Below are positions 17,957 to 25,692 of a stretch of DNA of 64,000 nt, piece after piece (position 1 is the stretch's first letter; the number at the start of each line of letters is the position of its first letter). Below the pieces are notes generated by a model. That model was not told the origin of the DNA, did not search any database, and saw only the letters and a program-made list of their open reading frames with translations. The position numbers and the translations under genes are program-made. The stretch lies in the NCBI GenBank assembly GCA_016702505.1, contig JADJDU010000009.1, positions 184,098 to 248,097 of the forward strand, given 5' to 3'. Origin of the DNA: Microthrixaceae bacterium (GTDB taxonomy: Bacteria > Actinomycetota > Acidimicrobiia > Acidimicrobiales > Iamiaceae).

Positions 17957-20269
17957 TCAACTAGCGATCACGAAAATGGCGGCCAGCACAGCCGCTCCAA
18001 CGAACAGGTAGGCGCCGTAGACCTGGACCTTGCCGGTCTGGGTCTTGCGCAGGATCTCACCGGCACCTTCGGCGCCGGCTCCCGATGCGTTCACCGCCCC
18101 GTCGACCACGCCCTGGTCGATGTAGCGGTATACGAGCTCACCACCGCGGCGGGCGGAGTGCCCAACGGCATTGACCACCCCGTCGAGCACGTTCTGGTTG
18201 AACCAGTTGGCGCTGCGGGCGATCGGCCCCTTGAACGAGCCGGCGATCCAATCGGTGTACAAGATGTCGAGGCCGTACTTGTTCTCGAGGATCCGGTACC
18301 CGGCCCGGGCGAAGCGGTTCCGTTCGGTGAGGCCGTGGGGTCCGAGGCCCTTCCAGTACCACAGGTACGCCGAGCCGGCACCGACGACGATGGCCAGCAG
18401 CGATACCAAGGCGATCCAAGGAACGAACTCGGGGTGGTGGAAGCCGTTCTCGGCCGACGGGAAGTACACGTCGGTGGGCTCGATGAAGTGTTCGAAGCGC
18501 AGGGCCCAGCCCGACGGCACCGAGATGCCGAACACCTTCTCGGGCAGGTTGGTCCAGCCCGAGGTGATGGCCAGGAAGGCCAGGATCATCAACGGCACCA
18601 CGATGCGGGGGCCGTTCTCGTGGAGCTGGTGCTCGGCCGACTTGCCCCGGGGCTCGCCCCAGAACACGTACCACATGAGTCGGGTCATGTAGGCACAGGT
18701 CATGACCGCACCCATGAGGCCCATGACCAGGGCGAAGGTGTAGCCCTCACCGTTGCCGCCCAGCATGGAGGCACCGGCCAGGATCTCGTCCTTGGACCAG
18801 AAGCCCGAGGTAATGAGGGGAACGCCCATCAGCGCCGCGGTGCCGATGACGAAGGTGGCGAAGGTCCGGGGCATGGTCTTGCGCATGCCGCCCATGTCCT
18901 TCTTGAAGTCGAAGGAGTGGATGTGGTGGGCCAGCGACCCCGAACCCAAGAACAGGCAGGCCTTGAAGAAGGCGTGGGTGAAGAGGTGGAAGATGGCCGC
19001 GGTCCAAGCCCCGACCCCGAGGGCCATCACCATGTAGCCGAGCTGGCTGACCGTCGAGTAGGCCAACACCTTCTTGATGTCGCTCTGCACGAAGGCCAGC
19101 AGGGCCCCGAACAGCAGGGTCACCGACCCGACCACGGCGAGGGCGTTGATGTTGCCGGTACCGATGGACAGGCCGTTGAAGAAGACGCCGTAGAGGCGGG
19201 CCACCATGTAGATGCCGGCCACCACCATGGTGGCGGCGTGGATGAGCGCCGACACCGGGGTCGGTCCGGCCATGGCGTCGGGCAGCCAGGTGTGGAGCAC
19301 GAACTGACCCGACTTGGACATGACCGCGGTGATCAGCGACAGCGATGCCACCAGCAGCAGGAAGTGGCGGATCTCCCCCTGGTTGGCCATGGTGTTGATG
19401 TCGATGACGCTGAAGGTGCCGCCGGCGGCGAAGTACAAGATGATCATCCCGCACAGCAGACCGATGTCTCCGACCCGGTTGGTGAGGAAGGCCTTGAGGG
19501 CGGCGTCGGAGTTGGGCTTCTCCTCCCACCAGTGACCGATGAGCCCGAACGAGCACAGGCCCACCAGCTCCCAGCCCACGATCATCTGGAGCGTGCTGGA
19601 GGACAGCACGAAGAACAGCATCGAGGCGGTGAACAGGCTGAGGAAGGCGAAGTAGTGGGTGTAGCGCCGGTCGCCGGCCACGTAGTCGGTGGAGAAGACG
19701 TGGACCAGCAGTGAGATGAGGGTGACGACCACCAACATCACGGTGCTGAGCCCGTCGATCATGGTGCCGACCGGGAACTTCACGCCGTTGCTCTGGAACC
19801 AGGTCATCTCCCGCACCACCGGCGGGGTGGAGTGGTGGGCTTCCTCGCCACCTTCGGCACCCTCAGATGCCACGGGCAGGCGTTCCTCGGTGGAGCCGGC
19901 GGCGCCGTGGTCCTCGGTGGTGGTCTCGGCCGCGGGTTCGGTGGCCGGTTCTTCGCCCGCCGGTTCGGTGGCGTGATCGCCTTCGGCGGCGGGCTCTTCG
20001 GCCGCGGGCTCGGTGGCGTGGTCGCCCTCGGCGGCCGGCTCGGTGCCGTGGCCTTCAGCCGCGGGCGTCTCGGTTCCGTGAGCGGTGACCGGCGGGTGGT
20101 TGACCCGGCCGATCCAGCCCGACGCCACGCCGAGAGCCAGGACGAAGCAGATCGAAACCGAGGCGATGCCGATCTCGGAGCCGCCTCGGGGCAGCTTCTT
20201 GCCGATCGCCAGGATCAGTAGGAAGGAGATGGCCGGGATGAGGGGGATGATCCAGGCGTGGGTGAGCAT
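17957..20269 (-). CDS. nuoL: NADH-quinone oxidoreductase subunit L with an acidic Ala/Glu/Pro/His insertion
   Basis: This 770-residue complex I pumping subunit is longer than the usual 600-650. Core motifs are intact: VHVFSTDYVAGDRRYTHYFAFLSLF, WELVGLCSFGLIGHWWEEKP, FVLHTWLPDAMAGPTPVSALIHAATMV and the C-terminal lateral-helix region. Residues about 60-150 form a low-complexity block between the first two helices and the next, built from degenerate repeats of AAEGDHATEPAAEEP. It should lie outside the membrane. The repeat block spans roughly 19820-20092 in the DNA. The stop lies 20 bases before nuoM. Confidence 0.95.
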   Translation of the reverse strand: MLTHAWIIPLIPAISFLLILAIGKKLPRGGSEIGIASVSICFVLALGVASGWIGRVNHPPVTAHGTETPAAEGHGTEPAAEGDHATEPAAEEPAAEGDHATEPAGEEPATEPAAETTTEDHGAAGSTEERLPVASEGAEGGEEAHHSTPPVVREMTWFQSNGVKFPVGTMIDGLSTVMLVVVTLISLLVHVFSTDYVAGDRRYTHYFAFLSLFTASMLFFVLSSSTLQMIVGWELVGLCSFGLIGHWWEEKPNSDAALKAFLTNRVGDIGLLCGMIILYFAAGGTFSVIDINTMANQGEIRHFLLLVASLSLITAVMSKSGQFVLHTWLPDAMAGPTPVSALIHAATMVVAGIYMVARLYGVFFNGLSIGTGNINALAVVGSVTLLFGALLAFVQSDIKKVLAYSTVSQLGYMVMALGVGAWTAAIFHLFTHAFFKACLFLGSGSLAHHIHSFDFKKDMGGMRKTMPRTFATFVIGTAALMGVPLITSGFWSKDEILAGASMLGGNGEGYTFALVMGLMGAVMTCAYMTRLMWYVFWGEPRGKSAEHQLHENGPRIVVPLMILAFLAITSGWTNLPEKVFGISVPSGWALRFEHFIEPTDVYFPSAENGFHHPEFVPWIALVSLLAIVVGAGSAYLWYWKGLGPHGLTERNRFARAGYRILENKYGLDILYTDWIAGSFKGPIARSANWFNQNVLDGVVNAVGHSARRGGELVYRYIDQGVVDGAVNASGAGAEGAGEILRKTQTGKVQVYGAYLFVGAAVLAAIFVIAS

Positions 20270-20276
20270 GCCGGCG

Positions 20277-20576
20277 TCAGCCCTTCATGAGGTCGACTTC
20301 ATCGATGTCGACGGTTCGGAAGTTGCGGAATATGGCCAGCACGATCGCCAGGCCGACACCGACCTCGGCGGCGGCCACGGCGATGACGAACAGGGCGAAG
20401 ACCTGGCCGGATACGGCCCCGGTCATGGCGCTGAAGGCCACCAGGTTGATGTTGACCGAGTTCAAGATGAGCTCGATCGACATCAGGACGAGGACCCCGT
20501 TGCGGCGGGAGATCACGCCGTAGACCCCGGTGCAGAACAGTACGGCGGCCAGGATCAGGAACTGGTTGAGCAGCAC
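20277..20576 (-). CDS. nuoK: NADH-quinone oxidoreductase subunit K
   Basis: This 99-residue, three-helix subunit starts at GTG 20576, overlapping the nuoJ stop region. It has GVYGVISRRNGVLVLMSIELILNSVNINLVAF, with the conserved membrane glutamates of NuoK in helices 2 and 3 (IELILN and AAEVGVG). It belongs to the proton-translocating membrane arm. Confidence 0.97.
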   Translation of the reverse strand: MLLNQFLILAAVLFCTGVYGVISRRNGVLVLMSIELILNSVNINLVAFSAMTGAVSGQVFALFVIAVAAAEVGVGLAIVLAIFRNFRTVDIDEVDLMKG

Positions 20577-20577
20577 G

Positions 20578-21117
20578 TCAGTCCCTCCGGGCGATCACGA
20601 TGGCGCCGATGAGCGCGGCCAGCAGGAGCACCGAGATCACTTCGAAGGGCACGAGGTAGACGCTGAAGATGGCGTCTGACACGGCCCGGGTGTCGGTGGG
20701 CATCAGGTGGGCGGGGAGCTTGTCTCCCGAGAACCCGTCGATGAGTACGTAGACCAGCACGCCGAACATGACCAGTGCGGTTCCGGCTCCGACGAGCCAG
20801 TTGTCCCGGCTCAGCTTCTCGGTGCCGAGCATGGGCGCCCGGGTGAGCATGATGCCGAACAGGAACAGCACCACGATGGCGCCGATGTAGACCATCACCT
20901 GGGTGACGGCCACGAACTCGGCGCCCAGCAGGATGAACTGGGCGGCGGCGCCGGCGAGCACCATCACCAGATAGACGGCGGCATGGACCACGTTGGAGGT
21001 GGTCACCACCCGGATGGCACCGAACACCATCATGGCGGCGATGATGCCGAAGGCCACGTTCTGGGCCACCAGCATCGGTGCGTCGGCGTTCTGGGCCGCG
21101 GCGAGGAGCAGGCTCAT
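20578..21117 (-). CDS. nuoJ: NADH-quinone oxidoreductase subunit J
   Basis: Taken from ATG 21117 (179 residues), which overlaps the nuoI stop as ATGA; the frame is open further upstream but that would read into nuoI. Five hydrophobic helices include FILLGAEFVAVTQVMVYIGAIVVLFLFGIML, the conserved NuoJ helix TM3 with its pi-bulge region. It ends LIGAIVIARRD. Confidence 0.96.
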   Translation of the reverse strand: MSLLLAAAQNADAPMLVAQNVAFGIIAAMMVFGAIRVVTTSNVVHAAVYLVMVLAGAAAQFILLGAEFVAVTQVMVYIGAIVVLFLFGIMLTRAPMLGTEKLSRDNWLVGAGTALVMFGVLVYVLIDGFSGDKLPAHLMPTDTRAVSDAIFSVYLVPFEVISVLLLAALIGAIVIARRD

Positions 21118-21678
21118 CGGGGCACCTTCTTGACCTTGGCCTCGGCGCCTGCTTCGTAGGGCTCGAAGTCGGGCACGGTCTCCATCCACTCGCCGAGGCG
21201 GGTCTTGTCATGGATGAGGTCGGCGATGCGAGGCTCGGAGTACTCGAACTCGGGGCTCCAGAAGATGGCTTCGAACGGGCACACCTCGACGCAGATGCCG
21301 CAGTACATGCACAGCGAGTAGTCGATGTCGAAGCGGTCGAGCGCCGAAACGGTGCGTTCCTTGCCCCCGGCCCGACGGGGCGGGGCCTTGACCTTGTGGG
21401 CCTCGATGTAGATGCACCAGTCGGGGCAGCTACGCACGCACAACATGCAGGCGGTGCAGTTCTCTTCTTGGAGGGCGATGACGCCGCGGGCCCGGGTGGG
21501 CGGCGCTTCCTTCTCGTGGGGGGTACTGCACGGTGGCGGCACCCTTGGAGGGCGACGGCGGCTGGGCGAAGCGCTTGAGGCCTTCACCGGGCCACAGCGT
21601 CTGGGTCATCTCCTGGAAGGTGACACCCATGCCCTGGATCAGGCCCGGGAGCTTGGAGACGTTGTCGTTACGGCCCAT
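21114..21678 (-). CDS. nuoI: NADH-quinone oxidoreductase subunit I, with an apparent single-base frameshift
   Basis: This is the 2x[4Fe-4S] ferredoxin-like subunit of complex I. The true start is ATG 21678 (MGRNDNVSKLPGLIQGMG), overlapping the nuoH stop (ATGA). Reading from there runs ...GAATVQYP and then leaves frame. The family continuation HEKEAPPTRARGVIALQEEN and both cluster motifs (CTACMLCVRSCP and CMYCGICVEVCP) lie in the neighbouring frame. The break is at a run of six C on the coding strand (21518-21523); five C would restore an intact protein of about 187 residues. Because nuoI is essential to the complex this is probably a sequence error rather than a real mutation. Confidence 0.88.
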
Positions 21679-22724
21679 CAGAACGCGACCTTCAAGATGG
21701 TGGTGACGAGGATGTTCGCCAACGAGATCGGGATCAGCACGGTCCACGCCAGCTTCTGGAGCTGGTCCTCTCGGAAACGGGGATAGGTGAACCGGATGAA
21801 GAAGATGAACCCGCCGATCAGCATCATCTTGGTGAGCAAGATGATCGGACCGAGCAGGTTCATCATGTTGTTGTCCAGCTCGACCCAGGCCGAGGGCACG
21901 GCCCAGCCGCCGAGGAAGAGGGTGGCGGCGATGGCCGAGAAGGCGCCAGCGGCGGCGAACTCACCGATGAAGAACAGCAGGAACCGCAGACCGGAGTATT
22001 CGGTGAGGTAGCCGGTGACCAGCTCGGATTCGGCGATGGGCATGTCGAAGGGGGTCTGACCCAGCTCGGCCTGCACCGCGATCATGAAGATCACGAACCC
22101 GACGAACTGGGTGATGAAGAACGGGTTGCCGATTATGTCGACCCCGAAGATCGACCCCCCGGCCTGGGCGGCCACGATCCCCGACATGTTCATGGTGCCG
22201 GCCTGGATGACCACGCCGACCACGGCCAGGATCATGGGCAGCTCGTAGGCGATGAGCTGCCCGGCGGCCCGCAGACCACCGATCAGCGAGTACTTGTTGG
22301 CCGAGGACCAGCCCGCCAGAAGCACGCCGAGGGAGCTGATCGACGAGACAGCCAGGGCGAAGAAGATGCCGGTGTCGAAGTTGGCGAGGTGCAGGTCGGG
22401 ACCGAACGGCACCACCATGTAGGTGAGCAGCACGGTGGCCACCACCAGGTAGGGGGCGGCCTTGAACAGGGCCCGGTCGGCCCGTTCGGGGATGATGTCT
22501 TCCTTCTGGAGCCACTTGCCGACCTCGGCCAGGAGCTGCATCGAGCCGTAGGGGCCGGCCTCCATGGGGCCGAGACGGCTCTGCATGAAGCTGACCATCT
22601 TGAACAAGAAGACGTAGACGAAGGTGCCGGCGGGCAGCAGCACCGCCACCAGCACGCCGATGACCCGCAGGATCGACTGCTGCCAGTAGGCGAGCTCGAG
22701 CCCGAGCAGGAAGGAGTCGGTCAC
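21678..22724 (-). CDS. nuoH: NADH-quinone oxidoreductase subunit H
   Basis: This 348-residue, eight-helix subunit starts at GTG 22724 and forms much of the quinone-binding chamber. Signatures are FLFKMVSFMQSRLGPMEAGPYGSMQLLAEVGKW, GWSSANKYSLIGGLRAAGQLIAYELPM and PFDMPIAESELVTGYLTEYSGLRF with its conserved acidic cluster. It is 43 bases downstream of nuoD; nuoE, nuoF and nuoG are not present between them. Confidence 0.97.
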   Translation of the reverse strand: MTDSFLLGLELAYWQQSILRVIGVLVAVLLPAGTFVYVFLFKMVSFMQSRLGPMEAGPYGSMQLLAEVGKWLQKEDIIPERADRALFKAAPYLVVATVLLTYMVVPFGPDLHLANFDTGIFFALAVSSISSLGVLLAGWSSANKYSLIGGLRAAGQLIAYELPMILAVVGVVIQAGTMNMSGIVAAQAGGSIFGVDIIGNPFFITQFVGFVIFMIAVQAELGQTPFDMPIAESELVTGYLTEYSGLRFLLFFIGEFAAAGAFSAIAATLFLGGWAVPSAWVELDNNMMNLLGPIILLTKMMLIGGFIFFIRFTYPRFREDQLQKLAWTVLIPISLANILVTTILKVAF

Positions 22725-22767
22725 GACTCACCTCCCAGCTGGTGGCACGGACGCAGGACGGGAACCA

Positions 22768-23943
22768 TCACCGGTCGATGTCTCCGAGGATGAAGTAGAG
22801 CGAAGCCAAGATGGTGACCACGTCGGGCACGTACACGCCCCGGCACACCCAAGGCACCACCGAGACGTTGTTGAACGAGGCGGTGCGGATCTTGACCCGG
22901 AACGGACCGAGCCCACCCTGGGAGACGACGTAGTAGCCCATCTCGCCCAGCGGGTTCTCGGTGGCGACCCAGGCTTCTCCCTCGGGCACCTTGATGATGC
23001 GGGGAACCTTGGCCATGTACGGGCCCGACGGCAAGCCGTCGAGGAGTTGGTCCACGATGTTGCAGGCTTCGCGGATCTCTTGGAGACGGACCCAGAACCG
23101 GGCGAAGGAGTCGCCGTCGGGGTGGGTGATCACGTTCCATTCGACCTGATCCCAGGCCAGCCCGACGGGCTGATCCCGGCGCAGGTCCCAGTCGACGCCG
23201 CTGGCGCGCAGGTTGGCACCGGACAGGCCGTACTGGAGGGCGATCTCGGCGGGGATGACCCCGATGCCACGGGTACGGGCCTGGAAGATCTCGTTGCCCT
23301 CGACCAGTGTCTCCATCTGGTCGCAGAAGTCGCGGATCTTCTCCATGGCCGCTTTGGTGTCTGCCACCCAGCCCTTGGGCAGGTCGTCCTTCAAGCCGCC
23401 AATGCGGTCGAAGTTGGGGTGGAACCGTCCGCCGGTGGCCGCCTCGATCTGGTTGAGGACGAACTCACGGTCTCGGAAGGCGTAGAACGCCGCGGTCATG
23501 GCCCCGATGTGGAGGGCCATGTCTCCGATGAACAACGAGATGTTGGCGATGCGGGACAGCTCGAACAGGACGGTGCGGATCCATTGGGCCCGGGGCGGGG
23601 CCTCGATCTCCATCAGCTTCTCGGCGGCGAGGATGAACGGCACCTCGTTGGCGAAGCTGCCCAGCCAGTCGATCCGGTTGATGAGGGTGGTGACCTGGGG
23701 GTAGTTGCGGACCTCGGTCAGTTTCTCGTAACCCCGGTGCATGTAGCCCATGACCGGCTCGCACGACAGCACCTGCTCACCGTCGAGCTTGACCACGATG
23801 CGCAGCGTTCCGTGGGTGGCGGGGTGCTGGGGGCCGAGGTTGAGGGTCATGCCCTCTTCGGTCTCGAACTCCAGGTTGACCCGCCCATCGGCGGCCTGGG
23901 CGTTGGCGTAGGCCAGCTTCTGACGATCGGTGATGGCGGTCAT
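22768..23943 (-). CDS. nuoD: NADH-quinone oxidoreductase subunit D
   Basis: The 49-kDa-type quinone-site subunit, 391 residues from ATG 23943, which overlaps the nuoC stop. A longer upstream reading would be Arg-rich nuoC shadow and is rejected. Motifs: NLGPQHPATHGTLRI, GYMHRGYEKL, INRIDWLGSFANEVPF and the C-terminal SLYFILGDIDR. The arginine after the GYMHRGYEK region is the target class of NDUFAF7-type methylation, and a MidA gene ends this operon. Confidence 0.96.
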   Translation of the reverse strand: MTAITDRQKLAYANAQAADGRVNLEFETEEGMTLNLGPQHPATHGTLRIVVKLDGEQVLSCEPVMGYMHRGYEKLTEVRNYPQVTTLINRIDWLGSFANEVPFILAAEKLMEIEAPPRAQWIRTVLFELSRIANISLFIGDMALHIGAMTAAFYAFRDREFVLNQIEAATGGRFHPNFDRIGGLKDDLPKGWVADTKAAMEKIRDFCDQMETLVEGNEIFQARTRGIGVIPAEIALQYGLSGANLRASGVDWDLRRDQPVGLAWDQVEWNVITHPDGDSFARFWVRLQEIREACNIVDQLLDGLPSGPYMAKVPRIIKVPEGEAWVATENPLGEMGYYVVSQGGLGPFRVKIRTASFNNVSVVPWVCRGVYVPDVVTILASLYFILGDIDR

Positions 23944-24620
23944 GCGTCGGCCTCCTCGTCGCCACCTTCGGCGTCTCCCGGAAGCGGTTCGATGTCGACG
24001 ATGCCCGGCCACGGCTTGACGTGGCGGGCCAGCAGCGGGAAGTCCTTGCGGAGCGGGTATCCCTCGAAGGCGCCGGGCAGGTAGATGTTCACCGGGTGGG
24101 GGTGACCCACGAAGTTGATGCCGAACATCTCGCGGGCTTCGCGCTCGTGCCAGTTGGCCCCGGCGAACACCGGGATCCAGGTGGCCAGGTTGAGGTCGTC
24201 GTCGGGCACGTCGACCTTGAGGGTGATGCCCATCTTGGCGGTGAGCGAGTGGGCTCGGGCGAACACCTGGAAGCGGGTGTCTCCGCCGGCGTAGCCGGTG
24301 ACGATCTCGGTGCTGGGCTCAGGAGGAAGATCGGTGGGCGAATCCTCGCCCTTGCCGAACGGGCTGGGCAGCCAGTCGATGGCCGACAGGAACTGGGAGG
24401 CCCGAAATCCCAGGTGGTCGCGGACCACGAAGCCGGCTTCCTGCCAAGCGTCGCGGGTGACTCGAACCCAGGTCTCGTCTCCGGGCCGGATGTGGGTGCC
24501 GACGACGGCGTCGCCCAGCTTCTCGCGCAGAGAAGCCAGCACCGCCTCGCGGGCGTCGTCGACGACCACAGCCTCGGCCTCGGGTGCTTCGGTGGCCTCA
24601 GGAGACGACAAGAGGTTCAC
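23940..24620 (-). CDS. nuoC: NADH-quinone oxidoreductase subunit C
   Basis: The 30-kDa-type hydrophilic subunit, about 226 residues from GTG 24620, which overlaps the end of nuoB by 23 bases. The N-terminal 25 residues are Glu/Ala-rich. The core holds the family signature WHEREAREMFGINFVGHPHP followed by LPGAFEGYPLRKDFPL. It joins NuoB, D and I in the connecting arm of complex I. Confidence 0.94.
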   Translation of the reverse strand: MNLLSSPEATEAPEAEAVVVDDAREAVLASLREKLGDAVVGTHIRPGDETWVRVTRDAWQEAGFVVRDHLGFRASQFLSAIDWLPSPFGKGEDSPTDLPPEPSTEIVTGYAGGDTRFQVFARAHSLTAKMGITLKVDVPDDDLNLATWIPVFAGANWHEREAREMFGINFVGHPHPVNIYLPGAFEGYPLRKDFPLLARHVKPWPGIVDIEPLPGDAEGGDEEADA

Positions 24621-25098
24621 CCTTCCAGCGCTCGGCCATGTCTTCCTTGCCGATGCGCTCCTGGAGCAGGACGATGCCCTCCAGCAGGGCCTCGGGACGG
24701 GGCGGGCACCCAGGCACGTACACGTCGACGGGGATGATCTGGTCGACACCCTTGGTGACCGAGTAGCTGTCCCAGTAGGGGCCACCGCAGTTGGCGCACG
24801 AACCCATGGAGATCACGTACTTGGGGTCGGGCATCTGGTCATAGAGGCGGCGAATGGCCGGGACGATCTTGTCGGTGACGGTTCCCGACACGCACACCAG
24901 GTCGGCCTGGCGAGGGCTGGCAGGCAACGGGATGACACCAAGGCGCATCACGTCGTAGCGGGGGGAACCGAGGGCGGCACCCATTTCGATGGCACAGCAC
25001 GCCAGGCCCCACTGGAAGATCCAGATGGAGTACTTGCGAGAGGTGTTGAGCAGCGAGGTGAGCGGCTTGGGCAGCTTGCCGCTCTCTACGAGACCCAT
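24598..25098 (-). CDS. nuoB: NADH-quinone oxidoreductase subunit B
   Basis: This 166-residue subunit (ATG 25098; TTG 25104 is an alternative) carries the N2 [4Fe-4S] cluster. Its ligands are visible as the tandem cysteines in WGLACCAIE, GSCANCGG and VPGCPPRPEALL. It ends in a short charged tail. Confidence 0.96.
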   Translation of the reverse strand: MGLVESGKLPKPLTSLLNTSRKYSIWIFQWGLACCAIEMGAALGSPRYDVMRLGVIPLPASPRQADLVCVSGTVTDKIVPAIRRLYDQMPDPKYVISMGSCANCGGPYWDSYSVTKGVDQIIPVDVYVPGCPPRPEALLEGIVLLQERIGKEDMAERWKGEPLVVS

Positions 25099-25135
25099 GG
25101 TCAACAGCCTCCGGCGGTGGTGTAGGAGATGCAGG

Positions 25136-25501
25136 TCAGAGCCACTGGAGGACCTTCTTGCGCCAGGCGTAGAGCAGGCCGAGGGCCAGGACCACGATGA
25201 ACACGATCATCTCGATGGCACCGAACCACCCGTAGGCCTCGACCTGGATGGCCCACGGGAAGATGAACACGGCCTCCACGTCGAACAGCACGAAGAGGAG
25301 GGCGAACACGTAGTAGCGGACCGGGCTCTGGTCCCAGCCACTGCCCACCGGATCGACGCCGCTCTCGTAGCTCAGATACTTGTCCCGCTGGGGGCGGACC
25401 GGTCGAATGAGCTTTCCGAGGGCCAACACCCCGGCCAACAGGCCGACGGCGACGGCCGCGAAAATGGCGACCAGGAGATAGTCGCGAAGGAACTCCGACA
25501 C
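25136..25501 (-). CDS. nuoA: NADH-quinone oxidoreductase subunit A
   Basis: This 121-residue, three-helix subunit starts at GTG 25501 and opens the operon. It has YESGVDPVGSGWDQSPVRYYVFALLFVLFDVEAVFIFPWA, the quinone-cavity loop and acidic helix typical of NuoA. The operon promoter should lie in the 190-base divergent gap to the gene at 25693, but I cannot point to confident -35/-10 boxes. Confidence 0.96.
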   Translation of the reverse strand: MSEFLRDYLLVAIFAAVAVGLLAGVLALGKLIRPVRPQRDKYLSYESGVDPVGSGWDQSPVRYYVFALLFVLFDVEAVFIFPWAIQVEAYGWFGAIEMIVFIVVLALGLLYAWRKKVLQWL

Positions 25502-25692
25502 GGTGTCGAACCTTAGTGATGCCGCTCACGAGCGGCCAAAGACGGCCGATGACATCCGCGGCCACTTCGCTGCGCCTACGGTTGGTCCGGTGCCGGCGCC
25601 TCCTCCGCGCCCTTGTCCTGCCGGGGCGAGCGGCGCCGCTCGGGGCGGCCGTCGGGTCCGCTTCGAGCTGTCCATCAGATCCCTGCGAATCC

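Noticed and set aside
17813..19714. 633-codon plus-strand open frame over nuoL
   Set aside because: Antisense shadow of nuoL.
23944..24012. Longer N-terminus of nuoD
   Set aside because: The extra residues are Arg-rich out-of-frame nuoC sequence; ATG 23943 overlaps the nuoC stop in the usual way.
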